From an uncultured Alphaproteobacteria bacterium (GTDB lineage Bacteria > Pseudomonadota > Alphaproteobacteria > Rhodobacterales > Rhodobacteraceae): 64,000 bases of DNA. Position 1 is the first letter of the stretch. Each line of letters opens with the position of its first letter. Made by a program: the position numbers and the translations under genes. The stretch covers positions 150,549-214,548 of the forward strand of contig CAKMYZ010000003.1 in the NCBI GenBank assembly GCA_929200255.1, in the 5' to 3' direction. This document shows positions 17,114 through 27,322 of the stretch, one piece after another. Under the pieces are notes generated by a model, which saw only the letters and a program-made list of their open reading frames with translations, did not search any database and was not told where the DNA came from.

Positions 17114-19999
17114 ATGGCTTCGTATCAGACAAGGCGGCGCGATCCGCTGCTGGATAGCACAACACAGGCGGCGATTGAAAAGCGTAGCAAAGAGCTGTTG
17201 GGTCTTGGTCTGGTCCTGATGGGCCTGCTGATCGGCGCGATGGTCGCCAGCTACTCGCCCAACGATCCAAGCTGGATTTCCGCCACCGACGCCCCTGTGC
17301 AAAACTGGCTGGGTCATTTCGGGGCCTCTGTTGCGGCCCCGTTGATGATGATTCTTGGCCTTGGCATTTGGGTGGTGCCGGTTGCTTTCATCATGTGGGG
17401 CGTGCGATTTGTGATGCATCACGGGCAGGAGCGCGCGATTGGCCGTCTGATCTTTGCCCCCGTGGCGATTGTGCTGGCCTCGGTTCACGCCGCAACGCTG
17501 ACCCCGGCCGTCGATTGGCCCGCCAACTTTGGTGTCGGTGGCCTGTTCGGTGACACGGTTTTGGGTGTGATCCTGACGATCGTGCCTTTCGGCGCGATCT
17601 TTGGCGTGAAACTGCTGTCGCTGCTGACTGGTGTGGCCTTGCTTGCGCTCATGGCCTTTGCGCTGGGCTTTACCAAGCCAGAGTTGAAGGTTGCGGGCCG
17701 ATTTATCCTGCTTGGCACTGTCATGCTTTATGCGCTGATTCTGCGTGCTCTTGGCAAGGGTGCGTCCTTATCGGCAACTGCTGCGCAGAGCGTATCGGCC
17801 ACCGTGCAAGCCCGTCGCGATCAAATGCAGGAGGAGCGTGAAACCCGCGCCGAAGATCCTGCCTTGTCCACGCCATTTGCGATGCCAGAACCGCTCATAT
17901 CTGCGCGCACCCGCGCGACAGCTGTTGTGCGCCCCAGCCCTGTGATGCCCACCGCTGAACCACCACTCTCTGCCCCCGTGATCCCTGCGGCCCCACCGTT
18001 GACTGCACCTACCCGCGCCACGGCAGAGCCGGACGCACCACAGGCAGGTTTCTTGTCCGGCCTGCTCAAGCGCAATGACACGATGCCTGAGCCAGAACTG
18101 GTGACACCGGAACCTGTCGATGCCGTCATGCCCGACGCAGGCAGCGGTGACCGCGTCAGCGCGCGGATTGCGGATGCGATTAAGAACCGCACGCCTGCAC
18201 CCTCGCCCACCGGCGTACGCATTGAACCTGCTTTGACTGCCGGTCGCGGCCCCGCGCCCTTGGTTTTTGAACCGTTGGAAGAGGATAAGGCGGACGAGGA
18301 TGAGCTTTTGGAGTTCCCTGTCGAAACCCCACGCATGGCTGCACCGCACATGCCCATCCCCGAAGTAACCGTGCCAACGCCAGAGCCGCGCAGCGTCGTC
18401 CAGCACCCGCCCAAACGCGCGCCGCAACCGTCCAAACAGGCCAAGGCTGAGGCACAACCGGCGCTGAAGTTCGAGGACAAATATGCCTCTTACGAGCATC
18501 CACCGCTGGGCCTGTTGACGAACCCGATTGAAATCCAGCGCCATCATCTGAGCGATGAAGCCCTAGAAGAAAACGCCCGCATGCTGGAAAGCGTGCTGGA
18601 TGACTACGGTGTGAAGGGCGAGATCGTGTCGGTCCGCCCCGGCCCTGTTGTCACCATGTATGAGCTGGAGCCAGCGCCGGGTTTGAAGGCTTCTCGTGTG
18701 ATTGGTCTGTCAGATGATATTGCCCGGTCTATGTCGGCCCTTTCGGCACGCGTTTCTACCGTGCCGGGCCGTTCGGTCATTGGCATCGAACTACCCAATG
18801 AGAACCGTGAGAAAGTCGTCCTGCGCGAAATCCTTTCGCACCGCGACTTTGGTGACGGCAACCAGAAACTGCCGCTGGCCCTGGGCAAGGATATCGGCGG
18901 TGAGCCGATCATCGCGAACCTTGCCAAGATGCCGCATCTGCTGATTGCTGGGACGACCGGTTCGGGTAAATCGGTCGCGATCAACACGATGATCTTGTCG
19001 CTGCTTTACAAGCTGACGCCGGAAGAATGCCGGATGATCATGATCGACCCCAAGATGCTGGAGCTTTCCGTTTATGACGGCATCCCGCATCTGCTGTCCC
19101 CCGTTGTGACTGACCCCAAAAAGGCGGTCGTCGCCCTGAAATGGGTCGTCGGTGAAATGGAAGAACGCTATCGCAAGATGTCCAAGATGGGCGTGCGCAA
19201 CATCGATGGCTTCAATGGCCGGGTGAAAGATGCGCTTGCCAAGGGTGAGATGTTCAGCCGCACGGTGCAAACCGGGTTTGACGACGAAACCGGCGATCCG
19301 ATCTTTGAAACAGAGGAATTCCAGCCGGAGGTTCTGCCTTACATCGTTGTGATCGTGGATGAGATGGCCGATCTGATGATGGTTGCCGGCAAGGAAATTG
19401 AGGCCTGCATTCAGCGTCTGGCCCAGATGGCGCGTGCGTCGGGTATTCACCTGATTATGGCAACGCAGCGTCCGTCGGTTGATGTCATTACCGGGACGAT
19501 CAAGGCGAATTTCCCCACGCGCATTTCGTTCCAGGTAACCTCAAAAATCGACAGCCGCACGATCCTGGGCGAGATGGGCGCAGAGCAACTGCTGGGTATG
19601 GGTGACATGCTTTATATGGCTGGTGGTTCCAAGATTACCCGCGTCCACGGACCATTTGTGAGCGATGAAGAGGTTGAAGAAATCGTCAACCACCTCAAAG
19701 GGTTCGGTCCGCCAGAGTATATGTCGGGTGTGGTTGAAGGACCCGCTGAAGATCAAGAAAGCAGCATTGATCTCGTACTGGGTCTGGGTGACGGGTCTGA
19801 TGGCGAAAACGCGCTTTATGATACGGCGGTGGCGATTGTGATAAAGGATCGCAAATGCTCGACCTCCTACATCCAACGCAAACTGGCGATCGGCTATAAC
19901 AAGGCCGCCCGTTTGGTTGAACAGATGGAGGATGAAGGGGTGGTGAGCAGCGCCAACCACGTCGGCAAGCGCGAGATTTTGGTGCCTGAGCAGCACTAG
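17114..19999 (+). CDS. ftsK: DNA translocase FtsK
   Basis: 961 residues. An N-terminal domain of four to five membrane segments (about 25-200) anchors it at the division septum. A Pro/Ala/Glu-rich linker (about 220-460) is followed by the RecA-like motor with Walker [10 protein letters not shown] and Walker [14 protein letters not shown]. The C-terminal gamma winged helix ([29 protein letters not shown]) reads KOPS. It pumps DNA and activates XerCD at dif. The start [11 protein letters not shown] has GAGGGACGG upstream. The frame also contains a TTG at 17099. Confidence 0.95.
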   Translation: MASYQTRRRDPLLDSTTQAAIEKRSKELLGLGLVLMGLLIGAMVASYSPNDPSWISATDAPVQNWLGHFGASVAAPLMMILGLGIWVVPVAFIMWGVRFVMHHGQERAIGRLIFAPVAIVLASVHAATLTPAVDWPANFGVGGLFGDTVLGVILTIVPFGAIFGVKLLSLLTGVALLALMAFALGFTKPELKVAGRFILLGTVMLYALILRALGKGASLSATAAQSVSATVQARRDQMQEERETRAEDPALSTPFAMPEPLISARTRATAVVRPSPVMPTAEPPLSAPVIPAAPPLTAPTRATAEPDAPQAGFLSGLLKRNDTMPEPELVTPEPVDAVMPDAGSGDRVSARIADAIKNRTPAPSPTGVRIEPALTAGRGPAPLVFEPLEEDKADEDELLEFPVETPRMAAPHMPIPEVTVPTPEPRSVVQHPPKRAPQPSKQAKAEAQPALKFEDKYASYEHPPLGLLTNPIEIQRHHLSDEALEENARMLESVLDDYGVKGEIVSVRPGPVVTMYELEPAPGLKASRVIGLSDDIARSMSALSARVSTVPGRSVIGIELPNENREKVVLREILSHRDFGDGNQKLPLALGKDIGGEPIIANLAKMPHLLIAGTTGSGKSVAINTMILSLLYKLTPEECRMIMIDPKMLELSVYDGIPHLLSPVVTDPKKAVVALKWVVGEMEERYRKMSKMGVRNIDGFNGRVKDALAKGEMFSRTVQTGFDDETGDPIFETEEFQPEVLPYIVVIVDEMADLMMVAGKEIEACIQRLAQMARASGIHLIMATQRPSVDVITGTIKANFPTRISFQVTSKIDSRTILGEMGAEQLLGMGDMLYMAGGSKITRVHGPFVSDEEVEEIVNHLKGFGPPEYMSGVVEGPAEDQESSIDLVLGLGDGSDGENALYDTAVAIVIKDRKCSTSYIQRKLAIGYNKAARLVEQMEDEGVVSSANHVGKREILVPEQH

Positions 20000-20242
20000 G
20001 GCGGCAAATCGGGGGGGCGATGCCGGTTTTTGACCTTGGTGCTTCTGGCGTTCAGTTCTGGCATGTGGAGTACGGTTTGATTCGGCTGTTTTGAGTAACC
20101 CTGATCCGGTACAGCGGGACTTGTCGCAAGTATCGATCTTGCTGACATCATTGTCGCAACGTTCATTGTATCTGACGGAACTGCATCCTCTCAATCAGGT
20201 TTGCCGCTTGCAACCTGCCGCAAAGAGGTGTCGATTGCCCGC
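20000..20242. promoter_or_regulatory. ftsK-MFS intergenic region with a direct repeat
   Basis: 243 bp. TTGTCGCAA occurs twice, at 20121-20129 and 20151-20159, exactly 30 bp apart (about three helical turns) on the same strand, upstream of the MFS efflux gene. No TetR-type repressor gene is adjacent. No strong terminator follows ftsK, only a G-rich stretch ending in GGTTTTT near 20030. Confidence 0.35.
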
Positions 20243-21448
20243 ATGAAGCTGACCGGCCCCTTTTTGTTTATTCTTGCCACGTTGCTGCTCGACGCCATTG
20301 GTGTGGGGATCGTGTTCCCGATCATGCCCGACCTGATGGATCGGGTGGGTGCTGCCAGCACGGCCGAAGGCGCGTTTTGGGGTGGCATCCTGATGTCGGC
20401 CTATGCTGCTGCCATGTTCTTGTTCGGCCCCATCATCGGCAGCCTGTCTGACGCTTTTGGCCGCAGGCCCATCCTGATTGCGGCCTTGGTGACGCTGACC
20501 ATTGATTATGTGATCATGGCGATGGCGCAGGCCTATTGGGTGTTGTTGGTGGGCCGCGTTGTGGCGGGCATGGCGGGCGCCACCTATATCACGGCCACGG
20601 CCTATATCGCGGATATTGCAAAGCCTGATCAACGTGGGGCGGCCTTTGGGATGATCGGCGCAGCCTTTGGGATTGGCTTTGTGCTGGGCCCGGCACTTGG
20701 TGGGCTCGCGTCGGGCTGGCACATCACAGCGCCTTTTTGGATCGCGGCGGCCCTGTCGGCGGCTAATGTGGCCTTTGGTATCTTCATTTTGCCCGAATCC
20801 CTCAAACCAGAAAACCGTCGCCCCTTTGGCAAGGGGGAGTTGAACCCCTTTGCCACGATCCTGCGCGCGCTGCGCTTGCCCGGCCTTGCTATCCCGCTGG
20901 TCTGTATCTTTGTGTTTGAGTTCGCGAATATGGTCTATCCCACCCTCTGGGCATTTTGGGGCCGCGAGGTTTTTGCCTGGGACGGCTTCACCATCGGGCT
21001 GACGCTTTCGGCCTATGGTGTCTTGATCGCGGTGGTACAGGCGGGTGTCTTACCGCAGCTGACACGGCGGTTTGGTGATTACAACACGTTGCTCTTTGCC
21101 ATTGCTGTGGCATGGGTCGCGATGATTGGCTTTGGCTTTGCAGGTGCGGTTTGGGCGATCGTTGTGTTCCTGCCGTTGGCCGCCTTATCCGACATGGCGC
21201 CGCCTTTGATGACCGCCTTTGCGGCCAATGGTGTGGGTGAGGATCAACAGGGATTGGTCCAAGGTGTGATTGCGTCCCTGTCATCCGTTGCGGCGGTTGC
21301 AGCCCCTTTGATGCTGACAGGGGTGTTCGAACATTTCGTGAATGAAGAGGGGCTTTATTTGCCGGGAATGCCGTTTCTTATCGGGGCGCTGCTGATTGTG
21401 GTCATTGTGCCATTAGTCCTGCGGCTGCGCCCACAGGATGTGTCTTGA
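20243..21448 (+). CDS. MFS drug-efflux transporter, TetA/TCR family
   Basis: 401 residues with twelve hydrophobic segments. The N-terminus LTGPFLFILATLLLDAIGVG and the early IVFPIMPDLMDRVG are typical of TCR/Tet antiporters. The MFS motif A between TM2 and TM3 is GSLSDAFGRRPIL. Such proteins exchange a drug for protons, but the substrate cannot be assigned. The start is taken at MKLTGPFLF. GTG at 20228 is an alternative with a closer SD-like AAAGAG. Confidence 0.8.
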   Translation: MKLTGPFLFILATLLLDAIGVGIVFPIMPDLMDRVGAASTAEGAFWGGILMSAYAAAMFLFGPIIGSLSDAFGRRPILIAALVTLTIDYVIMAMAQAYWVLLVGRVVAGMAGATYITATAYIADIAKPDQRGAAFGMIGAAFGIGFVLGPALGGLASGWHITAPFWIAAALSAANVAFGIFILPESLKPENRRPFGKGELNPFATILRALRLPGLAIPLVCIFVFEFANMVYPTLWAFWGREVFAWDGFTIGLTLSAYGVLIAVVQAGVLPQLTRRFGDYNTLLFAIAVAWVAMIGFGFAGAVWAIVVFLPLAALSDMAPPLMTAFAANGVGEDQQGLVQGVIASLSSVAAVAAPLMLTGVFEHFVNEEGLYLPGMPFLIGALLIVVIVPLVLRLRPQDVS

Positions 21449-21550
21449 TCGGTCAGTTTACGCTTATGATTGAATGCGATTGCGTCACCTCCTTGTGATA
21501 TTGGGGTGAGAAGGACTACACTGACCGTATTCTGGATGGGGAATCTTATT

Positions 21551-23509
21551 ATGAAACTGACATTAAACCGCCGCCATTTTCTTGCCGGGTCTGCGGGCCT
21601 GATCGCCATGCATCCGTTTTCGGTCAATGCGGCCACTGGTCAGGCGCATTTGCGTTTGATGGAAACCACCGACCTGCATGTGCATGTGTTTCCATACGAC
21701 TATTATGCGGACCGGCCCGTTGATACGGTTGGCCTTTCACGTACCGCGCGCCTGATTGAGGATGTGCGCGCCGAATCGACCAATTCACTGCTGCTCGACA
21801 ATGGTGACTTTCTGCAAGGGAACCCGATGGGTGACTATATCGCCTATGAGCGGGGCATGGCAGAGGGCGATATGCACCCGGTCATCACTGCGATGAACAC
21901 GCTGGGCTTTGATGCCTCGACCCTGGGGAATCATGAATTTAACTACGGCATTTCATTCCTGATGAAATCCGTTTCAGGTGCTGCCTTTCCGGTGGTTTCG
22001 GCCAATGTGGTAAAGGAAATGGGTGCTTCACCTACTGCCGACACAACGCTGTTGCCGCCTTATGTGATCCTTGATCGCGAGATCATCGATGGTGATGGCA
22101 CCGCCCTCCCGATCAAGATTGGCCTGATCGGCTTTGTCCCGCCGCAGATCATGAACTGGGACCGCAAGCACCTGGAAGGCAACGTACAGGCCCGCGATAT
22201 CGTGGCGAGTGCCCGCGCCTATGTCCCGCAGATGAAGGAAGAAGGTGCCGATATCATCGTGGCCCTTGCCCACTCTGGCATTGGTGAGGCGCATGAAAGC
22301 GACGGGATGGAAAACGCTGCTATTCCACTGGCTGCAGTTGAAGGGATTGACGCGATCTTGACAGGCCATAGTCATCTGGTGTTTCCGTCGTCCAGCTATG
22401 ATGATTGGGCGGGCGTTGACGTGGCCAACGGCACCATTGGCGGCAAACCCGGTGTGATGGGTGGCTTCTGGGGCAGCCACATGGGCCTTGTTGATCTGTT
22501 GCTGGAAAATGATGGTGGTGAATGGCGCGTCCTGTCACACACGGCCGAGGCGCGCCCGATCTCGCGGCGCGAAGAAGACCGCAGCATCACAGCATTGGTT
22601 GATGATTTCGCGCCTGTTCTGGCCTCAATCGCGGATGTGCATGCGGAAACGCTGAACTACGTGCGGACTGCCGTAGGCAAGACCGATTCGGCATTGCACA
22701 GCTATTTCGCGCTGGTTGCCGATGATCCATCGGTGCAGATCGTGTCCAATGCGCAGAGGTGGTATATCGCCGAACAGATGGTTGGCACCGCATACGAGGG
22801 CCTGCCGATCCTGTCTGCGGCCGCACCATTCAAAGCCGGCGGCCGGGGCGGGCCAGAGTACTACACCGACGTGCCGGTAGGTGATGTGGCGATCAAGAAT
22901 GTGGCCGACCTTTACCTCTATCCCAATACGGTGCGCGCGGTGAAAGTCACGGGCGCCACTGTCAAGGACTGGCTGGAACGGTCTGCGGGCATGTTCAACC
23001 AGGTCGCGGCCGGGGCGAGCGATGCCATCCTGCTGAACCCTGATTTCCCCAGCTACAACTTTGATGTCATCGACGGGGTGACCTATCAGATTGACCTGTC
23101 GCAGCCGTCAAAGTTCAACCGCGAGGGTGAAGTGATCAATACGGATGCCAACCGCATCGTTGATTTGCAGTTTAACGGCGCGCCAATTGATCCTGATCAG
23201 GAATTCATCATCGCGACGAACAACTACCGCGCGTCCGGTGGCGGCAGTTTCCCCGGTGCGGATGGATCAACTGTGATCTTTGAGGGCCCCGACACAAACC
23301 GCGACGTGATTGTGCGCTACATTGTTGATCAAGGCACGGTCAGTCCGCGCGCCGATGGCAACTGGTCCTTTGCGCCATTGCCCGATACGTCGGTCATCTT
23401 TGAGACAGGGCCAGCGGGTGCCACCTATGCCGATGCTGTGCCCGGTGTGCAGATCGAGGAGGCAGGCCAAAGCGATAGCGGATTTGCGCAGTTTCGTATC
23501 GGCCTGTAA
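21551..23509 (+). CDS. cpdB: Bifunctional 2',3'-cyclic-nucleotide 2'-phosphodiesterase/3'-nucleotidase (CpdB type)
   Basis: 652 residues. A twin-arginine signal (NRRHFLAGSAG) sends a folded metallo-enzyme to the periplasm. The calcineurin-like phosphoesterase domain has TTDLHVHVFPYDYY, DNGDFLQGNP, GNHEFNYG, LAHSGIGE and TGHSHLVFP, giving the two-metal site. The C-terminal 5'-nucleotidase domain (about 350-600) includes AAPFKAGGRGGPEYYTD and YRASGGGSFPG. It would salvage extracellular nucleotides for phosphate and nucleosides. The start ATG 21551 begins the signal directly. A terminator follows at 23521. Confidence 0.88.
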   Translation: MKLTLNRRHFLAGSAGLIAMHPFSVNAATGQAHLRLMETTDLHVHVFPYDYYADRPVDTVGLSRTARLIEDVRAESTNSLLLDNGDFLQGNPMGDYIAYERGMAEGDMHPVITAMNTLGFDASTLGNHEFNYGISFLMKSVSGAAFPVVSANVVKEMGASPTADTTLLPPYVILDREIIDGDGTALPIKIGLIGFVPPQIMNWDRKHLEGNVQARDIVASARAYVPQMKEEGADIIVALAHSGIGEAHESDGMENAAIPLAAVEGIDAILTGHSHLVFPSSSYDDWAGVDVANGTIGGKPGVMGGFWGSHMGLVDLLLENDGGEWRVLSHTAEARPISRREEDRSITALVDDFAPVLASIADVHAETLNYVRTAVGKTDSALHSYFALVADDPSVQIVSNAQRWYIAEQMVGTAYEGLPILSAAAPFKAGGRGGPEYYTDVPVGDVAIKNVADLYLYPNTVRAVKVTGATVKDWLERSAGMFNQVAAGASDAILLNPDFPSYNFDVIDGVTYQIDLSQPSKFNREGEVINTDANRIVDLQFNGAPIDPDQEFIIATNNYRASGGGSFPGADGSTVIFEGPDTNRDVIVRYIVDQGTVSPRADGNWSFAPLPDTSVIFETGPAGATYADAVPGVQIEEAGQSDSGFAQFRIGL

Positions 23510-23520
23510 GCCAAGCAAAA

Positions 23521-23548
23521 ACCCCCGCCTGATCACTCAGCCGGGGGT
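23521..23548. terminator. Bidirectional terminator between cpdB and rpsU
   Basis: ACCCCCG (23521-23527) pairs with CGGGGGT (23542-23548), and inside it CTGA pairs with TCAG. AAAA upstream and TCTTTG downstream give U-runs on both strands, so it can end both convergent transcripts. Confidence 0.82.
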
Positions 23549-23576
23549 TCTTTGATCGTAACGTCGAAGGGTCGCT

Positions 23577-23783
23577 TTACAGCAGACCTTCACGCTGGAG
23601 CTTCTTACGTGCCAGCTTGCGCTGACGACGGATAGCTTCTGCTTTCTCGCGCGCTTTACGCACGGACGGCTTTTCGAAATGCTGCTTGAGCTTCATTTCA
23701 CGAAAAACGCCCTCACGCTGGAGCTTCTTCTTCAGAGCACGCAACGCCTGATCGACGTTGTTATCACGAACACTAACCTGCAT
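23577..23783 (-). CDS. rpsU: 30S ribosomal protein S21
   Basis: 68 residues, highly basic, [20 protein letters not shown] and the C-terminal [12 protein letters not shown], the usual bacterial S21 length. It contacts the 30S platform during initiation. The start codon is immediately preceded by a 5-bp hairpin with a GTAA loop that includes part of the AAAGGTGGT ribosome-binding site (23784-23797). It is divergent from coq9 across about 108 bp. Confidence 0.96.
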   Translation of the reverse strand: MQVSVRDNNVDQALRALKKKLQREGVFREMKLKQHFEKPSVRKAREKAEAIRRQRKLARKKLQREGLL

Positions 23784-23797
23784 GTGGTTTACACCAC
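23784..23797 (-). promoter_or_regulatory. Hairpin at the rpsU translation start
   Basis: On the minus strand GTGGT-GTAA-ACCAC is followed directly by ATG. The left arm overlaps the Shine-Dalgarno stretch AAAGGTGGT, and GTAA is a GNRA tetraloop sequence. Folding would cover the ribosome site, suggesting regulated or autoregulated translation of S21. Confidence 0.5.
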
Positions 23798-23891
23798 CTT
23801 TCTAAGTTGGATTTGCAAAAATTGCAGGAAGTGGGCAGATAGCAAGAACACACTCGTTTGTCCAGCACAGGATAACCCGATGGAGCCCGCC

Positions 23892-24590
23892 ATGATGACC
23901 GCACCAATTGACCCCGCATTGGACCAGCTTTTGGACGCCGCACTGCCGCATGTGGCCTTTGATGGCTGGGCACGCCGTACCTTTGATGCTGCCATTGCCG
24001 AGGTTGGCGTTGATCCCGCCGACGCCGAAACGCTTTGCCCGCGCGGGGCTGTTGATTTAGCGATTGCCTATCACAAGCGCGGCGATGCCGCGATGGTTGC
24101 TGCACTGAACAACGCGGACCTGCGCGATATGCGGTTTCGCGACAAGGTGGCCCATGCGATCCGCCTGCGTATTCGGGCCATCGATGACAAAGAGGCCGTG
24201 CGCCGTGGCACATCGTTGTTTGCACTGCCACATATGGCCGCTGACGGGGCCAAGCTGGTCTGGGGCACGGCGGATGCAATCTGGACCGCGCTGGGCGATA
24301 GCTCGCGCGATGTGAACTGGTATACCAAGCGGCTGACCTTGTCGGGTGTCTATAGTTCGGTTGTGTTGTTCTGGCTGGGTGACGACAGTCTGGATGCGCA
24401 GGCGACCGATGCCTTTATCGACCGGCGCATCGACAATGTGATGCAATTCGAAAAGGTCAAAGCACAGGTGCGGGACAATCCGCTGACCAAACCTTTTGCG
24501 GCCACGTTGGAGCGTATGGTGTCAGGGGTGAAAGCCCCGCCCAGGGCGCCGGAGGCCGATCTGCCGGGCACGTGGCGCGACCCCCAATAA
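23892..24590 (+). CDS. COQ9-family ubiquinone biosynthesis protein
   Basis: 232 residues of the Coq9 family, a TetR-like helical lipid-binding fold: LPHVAFDGWARRTFDAAIAEVG at the N-terminus and SVYSSVVLFWLGDDS-like helix (here VYSSVVLFWLGDDSLDA) in the conserved C-terminal part. In yeast and human Coq9 presents lipid substrate to Coq7, and the bacterial homologue sits with rpsU in many alphaproteobacteria. GGAG 6 nt before ATGATG at 23892 supports this start. ATG 23880 is possible. Confidence 0.85.
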   Translation: MMTAPIDPALDQLLDAALPHVAFDGWARRTFDAAIAEVGVDPADAETLCPRGAVDLAIAYHKRGDAAMVAALNNADLRDMRFRDKVAHAIRLRIRAIDDKEAVRRGTSLFALPHMAADGAKLVWGTADAIWTALGDSSRDVNWYTKRLTLSGVYSSVVLFWLGDDSLDAQATDAFIDRRIDNVMQFEKVKAQVRDNPLTKPFAATLERMVSGVKAPPRAPEADLPGTWRDPQ

Positions 24591-24653
24591 GTTAAGTTTG
24601 TCAAAGCTGGTCTGATGCAGCATAGCTGGATCGCAGCGATAAGGATCAGACCG

Positions 24654-25625
24654 ATGAAGGCAATCGAGATTTCGCAACCTGGCGGGCCAGAAGTGCTGTG
24701 CTTGACGGAACGGCCCATGCCTGAACCTGCCAATGATCAAGTGGTGATCAAGGTGGCCTATGCGGGCGTTAATCGGCCTGATGCTTTGCAGCGGGCAGGT
24801 CTTTATGACCCGCCAAAGGGCGCAAGCGATCTGCCGGGGCTTGAGGCCGCGGGAGAAGTCGTGGCCTGCGGCGCGGGTGTGTCTTCGCTGAAGGTTGGTG
24901 ATCAGGTCTGCGCGCTGTTGCCTGGTGGTGGGTATGCCGAATATGTTGCCACCCCTGCGGCCCATTGCTTGCCAGTTCCCGGTGTGCTGACCTTGAAACA
25001 AGCGGCCTGTTTGCCCGAGACGTTCTTTACCGTCTGGTCCAACGTCTTTATGCGCGGCGGGTTGCGTGCCGGGCAGCGGTTTCTGGTGCACGGTGGCAGT
25101 TCTGGCATTGGGACAACGGCCATTCAACTGGCCAGATCTTTTGGCGCGCGGGTCTTTGCAACCGCAGGCTCAGCCGAGAAATGCGTGGCTTGCGAAGGTT
25201 TGGGTGCCGAAAAGGCATTTAACTACCACGAAGACAATTTTGTTGAAAAAATGCAAGCGTTAGGTGGGGCTGATCTGATCCTCGACATGGTTGGCGGTCC
25301 GTATATTCAGCGAAATCTGAAGGCATTGGCGGATGACGGAAAACTGGTCCAGATCGCATTTCTGCAAGGGCCCAAGGTCGAATTGAACCTTGTGCAACTT
25401 ATGACCCGCCGTTTGACGGTCACCGGATCGACGCTGCGCCCGCAATCTGATCTGGCCAAGGCACGCATCGCTGAAGAATTGCGCGCCCATGTCTGGCCCC
25501 TGATCATGGCGGGCAAGGTGGCCCCGGTGATGGATCAGGAATTCGCATTGGAAGACGCCGCCGCCGCCCATGCGAGGATGGAAAGCGGTGCGCATATCGG
25601 CAAGATTGTTCTGAAGGTTGGCTAA
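24654..25625 (+). CDS. NAD(P)H quinone oxidoreductase, zinc-independent MDR (PIG3-like)
   Basis: 323 residues. The N-terminal GroES-like domain has [23 protein letters not shown] and the cofactor domain has [29 protein letters not shown]. The catalytic and structural zinc ligands of alcohol dehydrogenases are absent. It would reduce quinones with [16 protein letters not shown] at 24654 (AAGGA upstream) is preferred to the ATG at 24615. The stop overlaps the convergent rnhA stop by 4 nt. Confidence 0.86.
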   Translation: MKAIEISQPGGPEVLCLTERPMPEPANDQVVIKVAYAGVNRPDALQRAGLYDPPKGASDLPGLEAAGEVVACGAGVSSLKVGDQVCALLPGGGYAEYVATPAAHCLPVPGVLTLKQAACLPETFFTVWSNVFMRGGLRAGQRFLVHGGSSGIGTTAIQLARSFGARVFATAGSAEKCVACEGLGAEKAFNYHEDNFVEKMQALGGADLILDMVGGPYIQRNLKALADDGKLVQIAFLQGPKVELNLVQLMTRRLTVTGSTLRPQSDLAKARIAEELRAHVWPLIMAGKVAPVMDQEFALEDAAAAHARMESGAHIGKIVLKVG

Positions 25626-26074
25626 GGCTTAAATGGGGCCATTCCGGCGCGGGCCAATTCGTCGGCCTTTTCGTTTTCGGGATGGCCTGCGTGCCCCTTC
25701 ACCCATTCCCATGTGACGTTGTGACGCTGGGTGGCGGCATCAAGGCGTTTCCATAGCTCTTCGTTCTTGACGGGTTTCTTACCGGCCGTTTTCCAGCCGC
25801 GCGCCTTCCAGCCGTGAATCCATTTGGTGATGCCGTCCTTGACGTAAACGCTGTCGGTGATCACGGTCACTTTGGTCGCCCGATCCAAGGTCTCAAGCGC
25901 CGTGATCGCTGCCATAAGCTCCATCCGGTTGTTGGTGGTTTCTGCCTCTCCGCCAGAGAGTTCGCGCGACTTCACAATTGCGCCCCCGTCGCGTGCAACC
26001 AAAAGCGCACCCCAGCCACCGGGGCCGGGATTGCCCGAGCAGGCACCGTCTGTGTAGGCAAAAAGTTCGGGCAT
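25622..26074 (-). CDS. rnhA: Ribonuclease HI
   Basis: 150 residues with all catalytic residues visible: Asp9 ([17 protein letters not shown]), Glu52 ([10 protein letters not shown]), Asp74 (VITDSVYV) and Asp138, plus His128 ([15 protein letters not shown]). It cleaves RNA in RNA-DNA hybrids. It lies 2 nt after the methyltransferase stop in the same direction, at the end of the minus-strand run that includes ispH and lysE. Confidence 0.96.
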   Translation of the reverse strand: MPELFAYTDGACSGNPGPGGWGALLVARDGGAIVKSRELSGGEAETTNNRMELMAAITALETLDRATKVTVITDSVYVKDGITKWIHGWKARGWKTAGKKPVKNEELWKRLDAATQRHNVTWEWVKGHAGHPENEKADELARAGMAPFKP

Positions 26075-26076
26075 CG

Positions 26077-26670
26077 TCAGGTTTTCTTTCCACGCATGAT
26101 GACGAAGGGATCAATTGTTCCGGCCAGGCCAGCCTCGCGCCCTTCCTTTACCTCGACCACCTCAAAACCTGCAGTGGCGAAAAGCGCAGTCAGTGCATCG
26201 ACGGTCACATAGGTATAAAGCCGACTGACGGCATCACGCGCGACCCCTTCGCCGGTCTTCATCCCCACGTGCAGAATACCGCCCGGTTTCGTTGCGGTGG
26301 CGAGTGCCTGAAAATGGTACGGCAAATCGTCGGGGGCTGCGTGCAGCAGGCTGAAGTTGGCCCAGATCCCATCATAGAGGTCTTCACCAGTGACGTCGTG
26401 GAATGTTGCCAACCGTGCATCCAATTGGAATTTTTCCTTTGCGATGGCGATCATCCCGGTTGAGGCATCCACCGGGTCAGGCCGCAAGCCCGCGTTTTGC
26501 ATGTGCATAGACGCCGTTCCCGGCCCGCAGCCCAGATCAAAGACATGCGCCCCTGCAGGCATCTGGTCGATAAAGCGTTGCAATGTGCTGTCCGGCTGAT
26601 CGCTGGCGACAAGGGCGGCATATTCGCCCGCTTTGGCGTTGTAGGTTGCGATGGTCTTTGCGTCGGTCAT
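26077..26670 (-). CDS. SAM-dependent methyltransferase, class I
   Basis: 197 residues. Motif I is [15 protein letters not shown], the acidic loop follows in PDPVDAS, motif II is [13 protein letters not shown], and [13 protein letters not shown] follows. There is no transmembrane segment, and the substrate is unknown. [20 protein letters not shown] at 26670 matches family starts, while the in-frame ATG at 26748 adds a His/Arg-rich leader unlike the family. It lies 2 nt before rnhA. Confidence 0.83.
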   Translation of the reverse strand: MTDAKTIATYNAKAGEYAALVASDQPDSTLQRFIDQMPAGAHVFDLGCGPGTASMHMQNAGLRPDPVDASTGMIAIAKEKFQLDARLATFHDVTGEDLYDGIWANFSLLHAAPDDLPYHFQALATATKPGGILHVGMKTGEGVARDAVSRLYTYVTVDALTALFATAGFEVVEVKEGREAGLAGTIDPFVIMRGKKT

Positions 26671-26707
26671 CACAACACCAAAGCCAGAGCAGAACGAGGG
26701 GTGGTCT

Positions 26708-27322
26708 TCATGCCCGTTCAAATGCCAGACGCGCCGCCAGTGCGCCAAATATTGCGGCGAAAGATCGGTTCATCCATTTCAGTACGGATTTGCTTTGCAG
26801 GACCTTGCGGCGGGCCAAGGCGGCGAAGACGCCGTAGCCCACGAAAATCACGAATGTCAGCGCCATGAAGATCGCGCCGAGCAAGATCATCTCGGACGTC
26901 ACGGTTGCTGGGTTGCCCGAAAGAAATGGCGGCAGCAATGCCAGAAAAAAGATCGACAGCTTGGGGTTGAGGATATTGATCAAGGCGCCGCGCCGGGCAA
27001 TGACAAATGCAGATTGCTTCTGCGCATTGGGGCTGATGGTCAGCATTCCATCTGACTTGAACGCTTGCCAGGCGAGGTAAAGCAGGTAGGCGACACCGGC
27101 GAATTTGACCATGTTGAACAGGACCGCGCTTGTGTGCAGTACGGCCGCGAGCCCCAATGTCGCTGCCGCCAGGTGCGGCACGATCCCGACGGTACAGCCT
27201 GCAGCCGCTGCGATCGCGGCGCGTTTGCCTTGACCAAGCCCCAGAGCCAGCGTGTAAATCACACCGGTGCCGGGGGCGACGCAGACCACAAATGCAGTGA
27301 TCAGAAATTGTAGGCTTATCAT
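26708..27322 (-). CDS. LysE/RhtB-family amino-acid exporter
   Basis: 204 residues, six hydrophobic segments. The family start FLITAFVVCVAPGTGVIYTLALGLGQG has the conserved PG and a Gly-rich loop. It would export an amino acid or related metabolite from the cytoplasm, and the substrate is not determinable. The start ATG overlaps the ispH stop by one base (TGATG), so it is translationally coupled to ispH. Confidence 0.87.
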   Translation of the reverse strand: MISLQFLITAFVVCVAPGTGVIYTLALGLGQGKRAAIAAAAGCTVGIVPHLAAATLGLAAVLHTSAVLFNMVKFAGVAYLLYLAWQAFKSDGMLTISPNAQKQSAFVIARRGALINILNPKLSIFFLALLPPFLSGNPATVTSEMILLGAIFMALTFVIFVGYGVFAALARRKVLQSKSVLKWMNRSFAAIFGALAARLAFERA

